A DNA stretch of 11,763 bases from Actinomycetota bacterium (GCA_014360385.1 JACIXO010000011.1:1-11763); one strand, 5' to 3'. Counted from the first letter of the stretch, positions 1-6,228 are shown. The notes: a model not told the origin generated them from the letters alone. A program made the numbers and translations.

Positions 1-162
1 AAGATCTGCTGCATAGCTATGGGTAATAAAAGAAGAAATTGTTACTTTAGAACCTAAAAATATATACATTGTATCTCTCTTCTCATGTTTTTCATATTCT
101 TTGCAACCTTTAGAAAACTCTTCTGGTGTTGGGATTCTTATACTATTTTTATTAGTACCCAT
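1..162 (-). CDS. Hypothetical protein, C-terminus beyond the left edge
   Basis: An open minus-strand frame runs from the TAG stop of the upstream small gene (253-255) to the window edge, about 84 codons without a stop. The first ATG is at 160-162 and begins MGTNKNSIRIPTPEEF, followed by a charged stretch (KEYEKHEKRD) and a more hydrophobic part (MYIFLGSKVTISSF). I do not recognise a family. A GTG at 223-225 in the same frame is another possible start. No strong Shine-Dalgarno precedes the ATG; only an AAGAAG-like purine run lies further upstream. The frame is the same as that of the ribbon-helix-helix gene before it, so it could also be the relic of one longer gene split by a stop. An open frame of this length in AT-rich DNA, with normal-looking amino acid composition, favours real coding sequence, but the call is weak because the end is missing. 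Confidence 0.35.
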   Translation of the reverse strand, partial: MGTNKNSIRIPTPEEFSKGCKEYEKHEKRDTMYIFLGSKVTISSFITHSYAADL

Positions 163-201
163 AATTACATGGATCAAAAATTTATTTAGCTTCTTCAGTC
201 T

Positions 202-270
202 CTTCTGGCACCACACTTCTGGCACTGCGCTTCTGTCACTAAGAGTAAATATCTATCTATATCTTCTGGC
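202..270. repeat. Short direct repeats, CTTCTGGC three times
   Basis: The 10-mer CTTCTGGCAC occurs at 202-211 and again at 216-225, offset by 14 bp. The 8-mer core occurs a third time at 263-270, inside the end of the upstream small gene. On the minus strand the core reads GCCAGAAG. The two close copies lie between the small gene and the partial ORF, so they could be a binding site or a local slippage duplication. Function is unknown. Confidence 0.4.
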
Positions 271-492
271 TGCTTCCTTTATTCTACCTAGAAGCTCTTC
301 TTCTGACTTTACCCCTGAAATATCAATATCTAGATCCATTAAAAATCTTATTGCACTTCTTACTATAACAGTGTTGGCTATTTTATGCCCCCCCGACTTT
401 TTGCACTCTATACCAAGGTTTTCTAAGTACGAAACCATATCCGAGGGCATTGTAATGGGTACTCTGAAATAATCTTGCTTTCTTTCTACCAT
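253..492 (-). CDS. Small ribbon-helix-helix-like (CopG/Arc-type) protein
   Basis: This 79-residue protein has the layout of a ribbon-helix-helix DNA-binding domain. A short strand (residues 8-14, YFRVPIT) is followed by a first helix (about 16-26, PSDMVSYLENLG), a glycine-containing turn (33-36), a second helix (about 40-53, ANTVIVRSAIRFLM) and a charged helical tail (62-77). Proteins of this fold dimerise through the strand and insert it into the DNA major groove, often repressing their own operon or serving as antitoxins. The ATG at 490-492 is supported by AAGAGGT at 500-506, seven bases upstream. A consensus promoter lies just before it. The gene downstream is in the same frame after a TAG stop, so the two could be a regulator-plus-partner cassette. 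The fold call rests on pattern only. No family name is certain and an antitoxin role is speculation. Confidence 0.6.
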   Translation of the reverse strand: MVERKQDYFRVPITMPSDMVSYLENLGIECKKSGGHKIANTVIVRSAIRFLMDLDIDISGVKSEEELLGRIKEAARRYR

Positions 493-563
493 TTGACTTA
501 CCTCTTAGTTCTTTGATTTACTGTTTTGCTTTACAATGATTTTTTTACATCTTTATATATATG

Positions 564-592
564 AGTATATTTGTTTAAATCCATATTGTCAA
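564..592 (-). promoter_or_regulatory. Consensus sigma-70-type promoter for the small RHH gene
   Basis: Read on the minus strand, a perfect -35 box TTGACA (587-592) is followed by a 17-nt spacer (570-586) and the -10 box TATACT (564-569). Transcription should start near 557, giving a leader of about 65 nt before the ATG at 492. The -35 box overlaps the stop codon of the alcohol dehydrogenase gene (589-591), so the small gene can be transcribed separately from it. Confidence 0.75.
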
Positions 593-1902
593 ATGCTAAA
601 ATGCTCCATGTTTTTTATTAATGAGAAGTCACCATCTCTTGCAGCCTCCAGAAGTGGCCTCATATAGACATCAACCAGGCTCGAGCTTAAAGGTACAGGC
701 ATACTTTTAAGCTTGGATTCAAGCTGAGGATTTTTAGCAGCCTCAATCATTTTATCAATGTGTAAATCAGTAAAGCCAGGAATCTCACTAAGTTTCGTAG
801 GAAATCCCACCCTTTTCGAGAAATCTATTACTGCCATAGCCAAAATCTCTCCAAGCTCTCTTGAGCTTATTTTGTCAGAGTCTAATTTTTTTAAATCGCT
901 GTTAATGTAATCTTTAAAGATACCAGCCAGCTTTTTAAGCTTATCCCTCACTGATTTAGAAAAGAAAACAATATAATAAGGAAGAAGTATTGCACAAGCT
1001 CTTCCGTGGGACAGTATGTCCACAAGTGAAAAGCTATTAAGATGCGGTCCGTCAGTTGCACCCATCATTATAGCATACCCACCAAGGTCTGTAGCCAAAC
1101 CCACCAACTCACGGAATCTAATGTTTCCAAGATCCTTGACAAGAAGCGGAAGAGTGCCAACTATAAGTGACATAGAAGTAAGACAAATATCTTCTACAAG
1201 CTTGTTATCTCCATTTTTATATCCAAGATATACTTCCAAAGAATGAGAAAAACCATCCATAGCACCATCTTTAGTAAGATCCTCAGACATTGAGAGAGTA
1301 GTTAAGTAATCAAACACTGCTCTTTGAGGTACTAAAATATCATCAATGATTATCTTTTTCTGATTTTTATCAGTATAAGTTACATTTGAATACTTGGTTA
1401 AGTGAGAACCTGAACCTGAAGCCACCTGAACTGCAACCAAAGGGTATAATTTCTTACCTTTGACCCTGGCTATCTCACTAACTTTGCCTTCTCCAAAAAA
1501 TGGTTCTAAATCATTTGCCTCGGGGCTTAAGGATGCTAAAGCATTTGAAGCTTTAGCACAATCTATTGCAGAGCCTCCCCCAACACAGGTTATACTCTGA
1601 GGGCAAACTTTCTTAATAACATTAGCTAACTCAAACACATCTTCAGTAGGAGTATTAGGAGAAGCAGTATCAACTTCTTCCAAAATCTCTATACTATAAT
1701 TCTCCAATATTGTTAGCACTTTTTTTCGTAAGTCTTTTGCCCAATCTCTCTGGGATATTATAAGCAGTGTAGTCTCCCCAAACTCCCTTACATAGCTTCC
1801 CACACTTTCAAGGCAGCCCACACCAAAAGTGTAGTTTCTACCTTTGTAATTTCTCATAAGTTCTTGAGCTATTTTTGCTTCCCTTTCGAAAGAGCCATCC
1901 AT
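589..1902 (-). CDS. Iron-containing alcohol dehydrogenase family protein
   Basis: This 437-residue protein belongs to the group III, iron-dependent alcohol dehydrogenases, which oxidise alcohols or reduce aldehydes and ketones with NAD(P)(H). The N-terminal nucleotide domain shows the motif GGGSAID (108-114). The metal-binding half shows D216 and H220 in DGFSH, then H287 in GPHLNS and H299 in DILSHGRA, matching the Asp-His-His-His ligand set of the family. The GPHLNSFSLVDILSHGRA pattern points to a subgroup distinct from FucO/AdhB, so the substrate cannot be named. I chose the ATG at 1900-1902 because AAGGAGG (1913-1919) lies ten bases upstream and MDGSFEREAK fits the expected start. A second in-frame ATG at 1996-1998, with its own good binding site, would add 32 residues. 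It is followed at once by a separate promoter for the small downstream gene. Confidence 0.88.
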   Translation of the reverse strand: MDGSFEREAKIAQELMRNYKGRNYTFGVGCLESVGSYVREFGETTLLIISQRDWAKDLRKKVLTILENYSIEILEEVDTASPNTPTEDVFELANVIKKVCPQSITCVGGGSAIDCAKASNALASLSPEANDLEPFFGEGKVSEIARVKGKKLYPLVAVQVASGSGSHLTKYSNVTYTDKNQKKIIIDDILVPQRAVFDYLTTLSMSEDLTKDGAMDGFSHSLEVYLGYKNGDNKLVEDICLTSMSLIVGTLPLLVKDLGNIRFRELVGLATDLGGYAIMMGATDGPHLNSFSLVDILSHGRACAILLPYYIVFFSKSVRDKLKKLAGIFKDYINSDLKKLDSDKISSRELGEILAMAVIDFSKRVGFPTKLSEIPGFTDLHIDKMIEAAKNPQLESKLKSMPVPLSSSLVDVYMRPLLEAARDGDFSLIKNMEHFSI

Positions 1903-1912
1903 GATAGAAAAT

Positions 1913-1919
1913 CCTCCTT
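1913..1919 (-). promoter_or_regulatory. Ribosome binding site that decides the alcohol dehydrogenase start
   Basis: AAGGAGG on the minus strand, ten bases before the ATG at 1902. It is a near-perfect anti-Shine-Dalgarno match and supports the shorter, 437-residue protein. Confidence 0.75.
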
Positions 1920-1975
1920 TCATTCTTTCCATTTTTGCTCTCGCATCCAAGAAAATTCCTTTAAAAAAAACTCCG

Positions 1976-2070
1976 GTTCTGGCCTTAACTATAGACATCT
2001 TAAACTATCACCTCGTGCTTTTGAAGTAGCTTACATTATTGTTCTAGCCATAACTATAGACATTTTAAAC
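1976..2070. repeat. Pair of 30-bp near-identical direct repeats upstream of the alcohol dehydrogenase
   Basis: Copies lie at 1976-2005 and 2041-2070, offset by 65 bp and matching at 27 of 30 positions; the mismatches are at repeat positions 6, 10 and 24. The flanking sequence does not match. On the minus strand each copy contains an ATG followed by codons for Ser-Ile-Val and later Ala-Arg-Thr. In the gene-proximal copy the frame is open into the dehydrogenase (start 1998). In the distal copy it stops after ten codons. The copies could be tandem operator sites in the divergent regulatory region shared with the antiporter gene, or a duplicated start region. Confidence 0.7.
2007..2014 (-). promoter_or_regulatory. 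Second ribosome binding site, upstream in-frame start of the alcohol dehydrogenase
   Basis: GAGGTGAT on the minus strand, eight bases before an ATG at 1996-1998 that is in frame with the dehydrogenase. It matches the 16S tail complement as well as the proximal site does, so a 469-residue form is possible. Confidence 0.5.
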
Positions 2071-2125
2071 CTTTTCTTTCATTCTGGTAAAGAATAAAAT
2101 AGACACTCAAAACGAAAATAAGTCC

Positions 2126-2154
2126 TTAACATCTCAAAATATTAGTATTAAACT
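2126..2154 (+). promoter_or_regulatory. Candidate promoter for the antiporter gene
   Basis: TTAACA (2126-2131), a 17-nt spacer, then TAAACT (2149-2154). This is a 5/6 and 4/6 match to the sigma-70 consensus, about 60 bp before the start codon, in the divergent region between the dehydrogenase and antiporter genes. It is plausible but not unique in such AT-rich DNA. Confidence 0.35.
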
Positions 2155-2216
2155 TATTTTAATCTAGGGCCAGAAACAAAACTCGGAAATAAGCACAAAG
2201 AAGAGGAGCAGAAACT

Positions 2217-3476
2217 ATGAATTTTCAAGCACTTGATTTCGATGCAAACCCACTTCTTGCTATAGGAATCCTTTCAGTGGCAGGACTTCTTGGTGGGTTT
2301 GCTGCAAGAAAGTTTAAGTTTCCCACAATAAGTGGGTACATTATAATAGGGATTATCCTGAGTTTAGCCAATATAATACCAAAAGATCTGATAGACAATA
2401 AGCTGGATATAATAACTGATCTTAGCTTAGGAATTATTGGATATCTTGTGGGTGGAACCCTCTATATAGGCAAGCTTAAGAAGCTGGGGAAAGATATTCT
2501 TATAATTACCCCATTTGAAGCACTGGGAGCATGGGCATTCGTAGCCATTCTTGTGACCACTCTGGGTCCTTACATCATTAATTTTGGAATCAGTGCAGAC
2601 TCCAATACCTCTTTCATCTTTAAATATCTCCCCATTGCCATCGTCATGGGAGCCATTTCATGTGCCACAGCACCAGCGGCTTCTTTTGCTGTAGTGCGGG
2701 AATATGGTGCCACCGGTCCATTTACCACCATACTCCTTGCCATAATTGTCCTGGATGATGCCATAGCAGTAATAGCCTACTCACTTGGTTCAAACATATC
2801 AAAATCCCTTATTCTCAAATCTACAAACATCAACTGGTATGAAGCTACACTTGCACCCTTTATTGATATTTTCGGTTCAATGTTTTTAGGAGCAGTACTG
2901 GGATTTTGTCTTATTCTAGCTGGAAAATTCATCAAGAAAAAACCCCAGCTTATGACAGCTATACTAGGTAGTATCTTTGTTTGCGCTGGACTTTCAGAGG
3001 CTCTGAACCTTTCCAATATACTTGCAAGCATGGTAATGGGTTTTATAGTAGTAAACATGCTAAAGCAAAACGAGAATATGTTTAATGTTGTACATGAGGT
3101 TGAAGAAATAATCTTTGCCATGTTCTTTACACTAGCAGGTGCTCATTTCGATTACACCATCATAAAAACAGCAGGAATTCTGGCTTTGGTATTAGTTGTA
3201 GGAAGGACTATTGGAAAGTTTGCAGGAGTGAGCGTAGGTGCAACTATAAGCGGCTCCTCACCCTCTGTTAAAAAATACTTAGGTTTTGGCTTATTTCCCA
3301 TAGCTGGTGTCACTATCGGGCTATCCATGCTCTTAAAGAGATACCCCGCCTTTGCTGGAATAGAAAACATTATGATAAACGGAATCCTTGCTTCTGTAAT
3401 AATAAACGAATTAATTGCACCATTTCTTATAAAATTCGCTCTTTTTAAGACAGGGGAAGCATCTCGTGCTGACTAG
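2217..3476 (+). CDS. CPA2-family cation/proton antiporter (Na+/H+ or K+/H+ exchanger)
   Basis: This 419-residue inner-membrane protein is nearly all hydrophobic segments, about 11-13 by eye, with short charged loops such as RKFKFP (31-36) and KFIKKKP. It matches the Na_H_Exchanger fold of the CPA2 superfamily. The likely unwound-helix segment is ATAPAAS (150-156). The paired aspartates D180-D181 in VLDDAIAVIAY are the ion and proton binding pair found in electrogenic members such as NapA. The family exchanges Na+ or K+ for H+ to control internal pH and salt. AGAGGAG eight bases before the ATG supports the start, and the length suits members lacking a cytosolic TrkA-type regulatory domain. The gene is divergent from the alcohol dehydrogenase and is followed 158 nt later by a two-CBS-domain protein. 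Which cation is moved cannot be read from the sequence. Confidence 0.88.
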   Translation: MNFQALDFDANPLLAIGILSVAGLLGGFAARKFKFPTISGYIIIGIILSLANIIPKDLIDNKLDIITDLSLGIIGYLVGGTLYIGKLKKLGKDILIITPFEALGAWAFVAILVTTLGPYIINFGISADSNTSFIFKYLPIAIVMGAISCATAPAASFAVVREYGATGPFTTILLAIIVLDDAIAVIAYSLGSNISKSLILKSTNINWYEATLAPFIDIFGSMFLGAVLGFCLILAGKFIKKKPQLMTAILGSIFVCAGLSEALNLSNILASMVMGFIVVNMLKQNENMFNVVHEVEEIIFAMFFTLAGAHFDYTIIKTAGILALVLVVGRTIGKFAGVSVGATISGSSPSVKKYLGFGLFPIAGVTIGLSMLLKRYPAFAGIENIMINGILASVIINELIAPFLIKFALFKTGEASRAD

Positions 3477-3512
3477 TCTCTTATATAACTTAATTAACAC
3501 CCAGTCTGATCC

Positions 3513-3638
3513 ATGAGTTTGTTTTCCATCACGGAAAAAGAAATGCTTCCGAATATGACAAAAGCTGATGAATTTAGGAAAATAAATGATAAAATAATAA
3601 TTTGCCTGGTAATTCGTCTGGAGGAAGTCCAAGCATGA
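3513..3638 (+). CDS. Possible 41-residue upstream ORF overlapping the CBS gene start
   Basis: An ATG at 3513-3515 opens a 41-codon frame whose TGA (3636-3638) overlaps the ATG of the CBS gene in an ATGA arrangement typical of translational coupling. The ribosome binding site of the CBS gene lies inside this ORF. The product starts MSLFSITEKEMLPN, is mixed and charged in the middle, and has a hydrophobic stretch (KIIICLVIRLEE) near its end. I recognise no family. No Shine-Dalgarno precedes 3513; internal ATGs at 3543 and 3555 are other possible starts, the first behind a purine-rich AAAAAGAA. It could be a leader peptide, a small coupled gene or chance. Confidence 0.25.
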   Translation: MSLFSITEKEMLPNMTKADEFRKINDKIIICLVIRLEEVQA

Positions 3639-4084
3639 AAGAGCATACTGCAAAGCATATAATGACTAAGAAGGTTATTACTATAGGTAAGGATGCTACT
3701 GTAAAAGAATTGTCGGAATTACTCATAAAGAATAAGATATCAGGGGTGCCGGTAGTTGACGATAATAAAAAAGTAATAGGAATGATAACAGAAGCAGATA
3801 TAATAAAGAAAGAGTCAAGTCTTCCATATCCCCTTTCCTTTGGCTTTGCTTTTATCAGAGATTTAAGTAGCCTTACCAAAACCACTGAAGAGTTTCTAAA
3901 AACACCTGTTGAAGAGGTTATGACACGCAATGTAAAAGTAGTCAATGAAGATACTCCACTTTCAAAGATAGTAAATATAATGATAAACAACAATATAAAT
4001 AGAGTTCCAGTTGTAGACAAAAACAACAGATTGGTAGGAATAATTACAAGGGCAGATATAATAAGGTCAATGATAAGTAAGTGA
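3635..4084 (+). CDS. Two-CBS-domain protein
   Basis: This 149-residue soluble protein consists of two CBS modules and little else. CBS1 (about 7-58) has the typical SGVPVVDDNKKVIGMITEAD core. CBS2 (about 93-147) has NRVPVVDKNNRLVGIITRAD. Between them lies a linker of about 30 residues (59-90) containing LPYPLSFGFAF. Each module begins with a variant of the usual start (HIMTKKVITI, EVMTRNVKVV). Such CBS pairs (Bateman modules) bind AMP, ATP, SAM or similar ligands and act as energy or metabolite sensors. I chose the ATG at 3635 because GGAGGA lies about nine bases upstream; an in-frame TTG at 3602 would add 11 residues but lacks such a site. The gene follows the antiporter on the same strand, so a regulatory link is possible but not shown. 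Confidence 0.9.
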   Translation: MKEHTAKHIMTKKVITIGKDATVKELSELLIKNKISGVPVVDDNKKVIGMITEADIIKKESSLPYPLSFGFAFIRDLSSLTKTTEEFLKTPVEEVMTRNVKVVNEDTPLSKIVNIMINNNINRVPVVDKNNRLVGIITRADIIRSMISK

Positions 4085-4213
4085 TGCTTTACCTTCTAAA
4101 GTAGCCGAAAAATAGTCAAAAAATAGAACTTACTAGAATAGCACAGCTTTTCCAAAACAACTAAAAAACCCAAAAAAATAAAAATAAATAAAATAAAAGG
4201 AAGCAAGATAAAA

Positions 4214-4747
4214 ATGCAAATGCCCACATTTCACAAAATTTTAAGAGCGAACAGAAAGATAATAAAAATTTCCGTAATAGGTGGAAGCTCCTGTGATCAA
4301 AATATATATGAAGTAGCCTATCAAGTAGGCAGAAACATAGCGATCAATAACGCCATACTTATCTGTGGAGGGATGGGGGGAGTTATGGAGGCTGCCTGTA
4401 AGGGGGCTAAGGATGAAGGCGGTATAACAATTGGAATTCTCCCCTCAGAGGACGAAGACACAGCCAACCAATATGTTGATATAAAGATACCTACAGGGCT
4501 GGGATATACAAGAAATACTCTTGTAGTCAAAGCTGGCCACGCTGTAATAGCAATAAATGGAGGTTTTGGGACACTCTCAGAAATCGGGTTTGCTCTTATA
4601 TATAACAAACCTCTTATTGGTCTTTATACATGGGAACTAAATTCATGTTCTAATGAATACATTCCAGATATTGTGAGAGCAAGCTCTCCAGAAGAAGCAG
4701 TAAATATAGCTATTGCAAAGGCCAGAGAAAAACTTCTTATTTCCTGA
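4214..4747 (+). CDS. TIGR00725/LOG-like Rossmann-fold nucleotide-binding protein
   Basis: This 177-residue protein belongs to the LOG/TIGR00725 group of small Rossmann-fold proteins. It shows an N-terminal strand ending in VIGGSS (21-26), the glycine-rich GGMGGVMEA (52-60), ITIGILP (71-77) and GGFGTLSE (116-123). The last two parts correspond to the GGxxGLMG and PGGxGTxxE nucleotide and catalytic motifs of lysine-decarboxylase-like (LOG) proteins, here with Gly in place of the first Pro. LOG enzymes cleave nucleoside monophosphates; the TIGR00725 branch has no firmly assigned reaction, so catalysis is not claimed. AAGGAAG ends ten bases before the ATG at 4214; a second ATG at 4220 is possible. 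The gene converges on the rubredoxin-like gene. The 129-nt AT-rich gap before it shows no clear promoter or terminator. Confidence 0.85.
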   Translation: MQMPTFHKILRANRKIIKISVIGGSSCDQNIYEVAYQVGRNIAINNAILICGGMGGVMEAACKGAKDEGGITIGILPSEDEDTANQYVDIKIPTGLGYTRNTLVVKAGHAVIAINGGFGTLSEIGFALIYNKPLIGLYTWELNSCSNEYIPDIVRASSPEEAVNIAIAKAREKLLIS

Positions 4748-4842
4748 AATTTCCTTTTTGACTACTTTTGAGTATCTTTGAATACTTCCTTTATAGCTTC
4801 TCTATTAAATCTTTCTTTTATCTTTTTTCCCTTCGTTACTCT

Positions 4843-4947
4843 CTAGGCTTTCTTTTCAAAACTATCTTTTGCTCCACATTCACACTTTCTTGGTTTACAT
4901 CTACTTTCTTTCTCATAGCCACAATTCTTGCATACCCATATAGCCAT
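4843..4947 (-). CDS. RCKP-type rubredoxin-like microprotein
   Basis: This 34-residue gene encodes a compact zinc or iron ribbon. Its sequence runs MAIWVCKNCGYEKE, then RCKP, then KCECGAKDSFEKK. Four cysteines in two knuckles (C6 and C9 in CKNCG; C22 and C24 in KCECG, with C17 of RCKP also present) resemble the rubredoxin/rubrerythrin ribbon, in which four Cys hold one metal. The literal RCKP is the signature of a small family of this name, common in anaerobes. Its second knuckle reads C-x-C instead of the usual C-x2-C, which is odd. AGAGGA sits seven bases before the ATG. The gene follows the DUF1844 gene by 48 nt and is probably cotranscribed with it and apt. The frame stays open for 26 codons after the TAG. 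A role in electron transfer or oxidative defence is inference. Confidence 0.85.
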   Translation of the reverse strand: MAIWVCKNCGYEKESRCKPRKCECGAKDSFEKKA

Positions 4948-4995
4948 CTTCTCTTCCTCTCTTTCTGAAATTTATAACATTAAGCCTCTTTTATC

Positions 4996-5475
4996 CTACG
5001 TGAACACCTTAACAAAGTTAATCTGGAGGTTAGAAAGAGAAGCCTCTAAATTTTCTCTCTCTGCCTCACTTACTTCCTCAGAAACTACTCTAAGTAATGC
5101 ACTAAAACAATCTATAGCCAGTCTTGCCTGCTCCTTATCTTTATACTTATCATTCACACCCATGGGAAGACCCATTTTCTTGTAGGCAAGACTCGAGAGA
5201 GACATCATCATCTGGATTACTATATCTCTGGTGGTAAGTTTATCTATCTCTTCCTGAAGCTCTCTTATCAGTTCTTCTTCTTTTTTTCTTTCCTCTTCTT
5301 CTGATGCTTTTTTAGACTCGTAATCCGGCCTTTCTCCAGCTTTTTCTTTCTCTTTGTCTTCACCTATTTTCTCCGAAGTCATCTCTTCTTCTGGAGTAAT
5401 TCTATCCTTTAGTTCTTCATCTTCCCCATTTCCTTTTTCTTCCCTTTTTTCTTTATTCTGGTTATTCCCTGTCAA
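4996..5475 (-). CDS. DUF1844-domain protein with long charged N-terminal region
   Basis: This 159-residue protein has two parts. Residues 1-80 are almost wholly charged, with Lys/Glu runs, low complexity and likely disorder or coiled coil. Residues 83-159 form the DUF1844 domain, recognised by RDIVIQMMMSLSSLAYKKMG, then DKEQARLAIDCFSALL and a final LSNLQINFVKVF. The domain function is unknown; it is small, helical and widely spread in bacteria. The start is TTG at 5473-5475, supported by AGAGGTGAT about five bases upstream; no in-frame ATG lies nearby. A perfect 12-bp palindrome (5487-5498) lies just before that site. The gene sits 43 nt after apt and 48 nt before the rubredoxin-like gene, which suggests an operon. 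The acidic, lysine-rich head is longer than the domain itself and may reflect salt adaptation. Confidence 0.85.
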   Translation of the reverse strand: MTGNNQNKEKREEKGNGEDEELKDRITPEEEMTSEKIGEDKEKEKAGERPDYESKKASEEEERKKEEELIRELQEEIDKLTTRDIVIQMMMSLSSLAYKKMGLPMGVNDKYKDKEQARLAIDCFSALLRVVSEEVSEAERENLEASLSNLQINFVKVFT

Positions 5476-5518
5476 CTAACATCACCTCTCTTAAGAGATC
5501 CTCTAAACCACACCTCAA

Positions 5519-6058
5519 CTATTCAGATTCATATTTTATAAGTGAAAATACTTCATAGCCATCCAATAATTTTCTTGGACTTAAGTATTCTAGCTCAATC
5601 AAAAAGCAGAATCCTACAACCTCACCGCCCTGTTTCTCCACAAGCTCAGCCTTTGCCTTGGCGGTTCCCCCAGTAGCTACAAGGTCATCCACTATGAGTA
5701 TTCTGTCACCCCTGGCTACTGCATCAAGGTGCATCTCCAGTTTGCTTTCTCCATATTCAAGCTCATAAGATACCTGACAGGTCTTATAAGGTAATTTGCC
5801 AGGTTTTCTTACCGGAATAAAACCTACTCCCATTTTATAAGCCATGGCAGCTCCAAATATAAAACCCCTGGCCTCAGCTCCTAGTATAGCATCTATCTTC
5901 TTACCTTCGTAGTGAGCTACCATCCTATCTACCGCATATCTAAAAGCCTCGCTATCTCTTACAAGTGGAGTAATGTCTCTAAAAACTATCCCCTTTTGAG
6001 GAAAATCAGGAATGTTTCTAATTTTCTGCTTCAGATCAATAGCTTTCTCATTTGCCAT
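5519..6058 (-). CDS. apt: Adenine phosphoribosyltransferase
   Basis: This 179-residue cytosolic enzyme converts adenine and PRPP to AMP and pyrophosphate in purine salvage. It has the full Apt layout: an N-terminal IPDFPQKGIVFRDITPL (15-32), the AEARGFIFG segment (61-69), the VRKPGKLP flexible loop (83-90), and the PRPP-binding ILIVDDLVATGGTAKA (120-135) with its acidic pair D124-D125. Length is typical of bacterial Apt. AAGGGAG lies five bases before the ATG. The gene heads a probable operon with the DUF1844 and rubredoxin-like genes downstream. Upstream, a 170-nt gap with a candidate promoter separates it from the metallopeptidase gene. In many bacteria apt sits beside relA or recJ; neither is seen here. 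Confidence 0.97.
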   Translation of the reverse strand: MANEKAIDLKQKIRNIPDFPQKGIVFRDITPLVRDSEAFRYAVDRMVAHYEGKKIDAILGAEARGFIFGAAMAYKMGVGFIPVRKPGKLPYKTCQVSYELEYGESKLEMHLDAVARGDRILIVDDLVATGGTAKAKAELVEKQGGEVVGFCFLIELEYLSPRKLLDGYEVFSLIKYESE

Positions 6059-6078
6059 TTTTACTCCCTTCAGTAAGT

Positions 6079-6107
6079 TTTATACATTTACTATTCATAT
6101 ATCTAAA
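6079..6107 (-). promoter_or_regulatory. Candidate promoter for apt
   Basis: On the minus strand, TTTAGA (6102-6107), a 17-nt spacer, then TATAAA (6079-6084), about 20 bp before the apt start. It matches 4/6 and 5/6 of the sigma-70 consensus. The resulting leader would be only about 15 nt, just enough for the ribosome binding site. The surrounding 6059-6228 is AT-rich, with a 10-bp palindrome GTATTAATAC near 6124, and no clear terminator. Confidence 0.4.
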
Positions 6108-6228
6108 CTTACCACATATTTAAGTATTAATACATAAAACATCCCTTAAAGGTGTTAGAGAATAGATAACCATTAATTCTGTGAGTCTAAATTTATTACA
6201 CTTCTATTACAATTTTTTTTGCATTACA

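Noticed and set aside
101..472. 123-codon hydrophobic plus-strand ORF starting with TTG
   Set aside because: It lies opposite the RHH gene and the partial minus ORF, has no ribosome binding site, and its composition is what antisense of AT-rich coding DNA gives.
3522..3538. Hairpin TTTTCC-ATCAC-GGAAAA as a terminator after the antiporter gene
   Set aside because: The stem is six pairs with only two G-C, and no T-run follows on the plus strand.
4748..4842. Bidirectional terminator between the LOG-like and rubredoxin-like genes
   Set aside because: The only dyad, AGTAT-ATACT near 4770-4787, is five A/T-rich pairs and too weak to call.
253..4845. Recoding of TAG (for example pyrrolysine), suggested by open frames after the TAG stops of the RHH and rubredoxin-like genes
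   Set aside because: TAG also ends the antiporter, DUF1844, apt and transketolase N genes at the expected family lengths, so TAG is an ordinary and frequent stop here.
5487..5498. Perfect 12-bp palindrome between apt and the DUF1844 gene as an operator
   Set aside because: It is built from the ribosome binding site region and a short AT core; no partner site is seen, so chance is sufficient.
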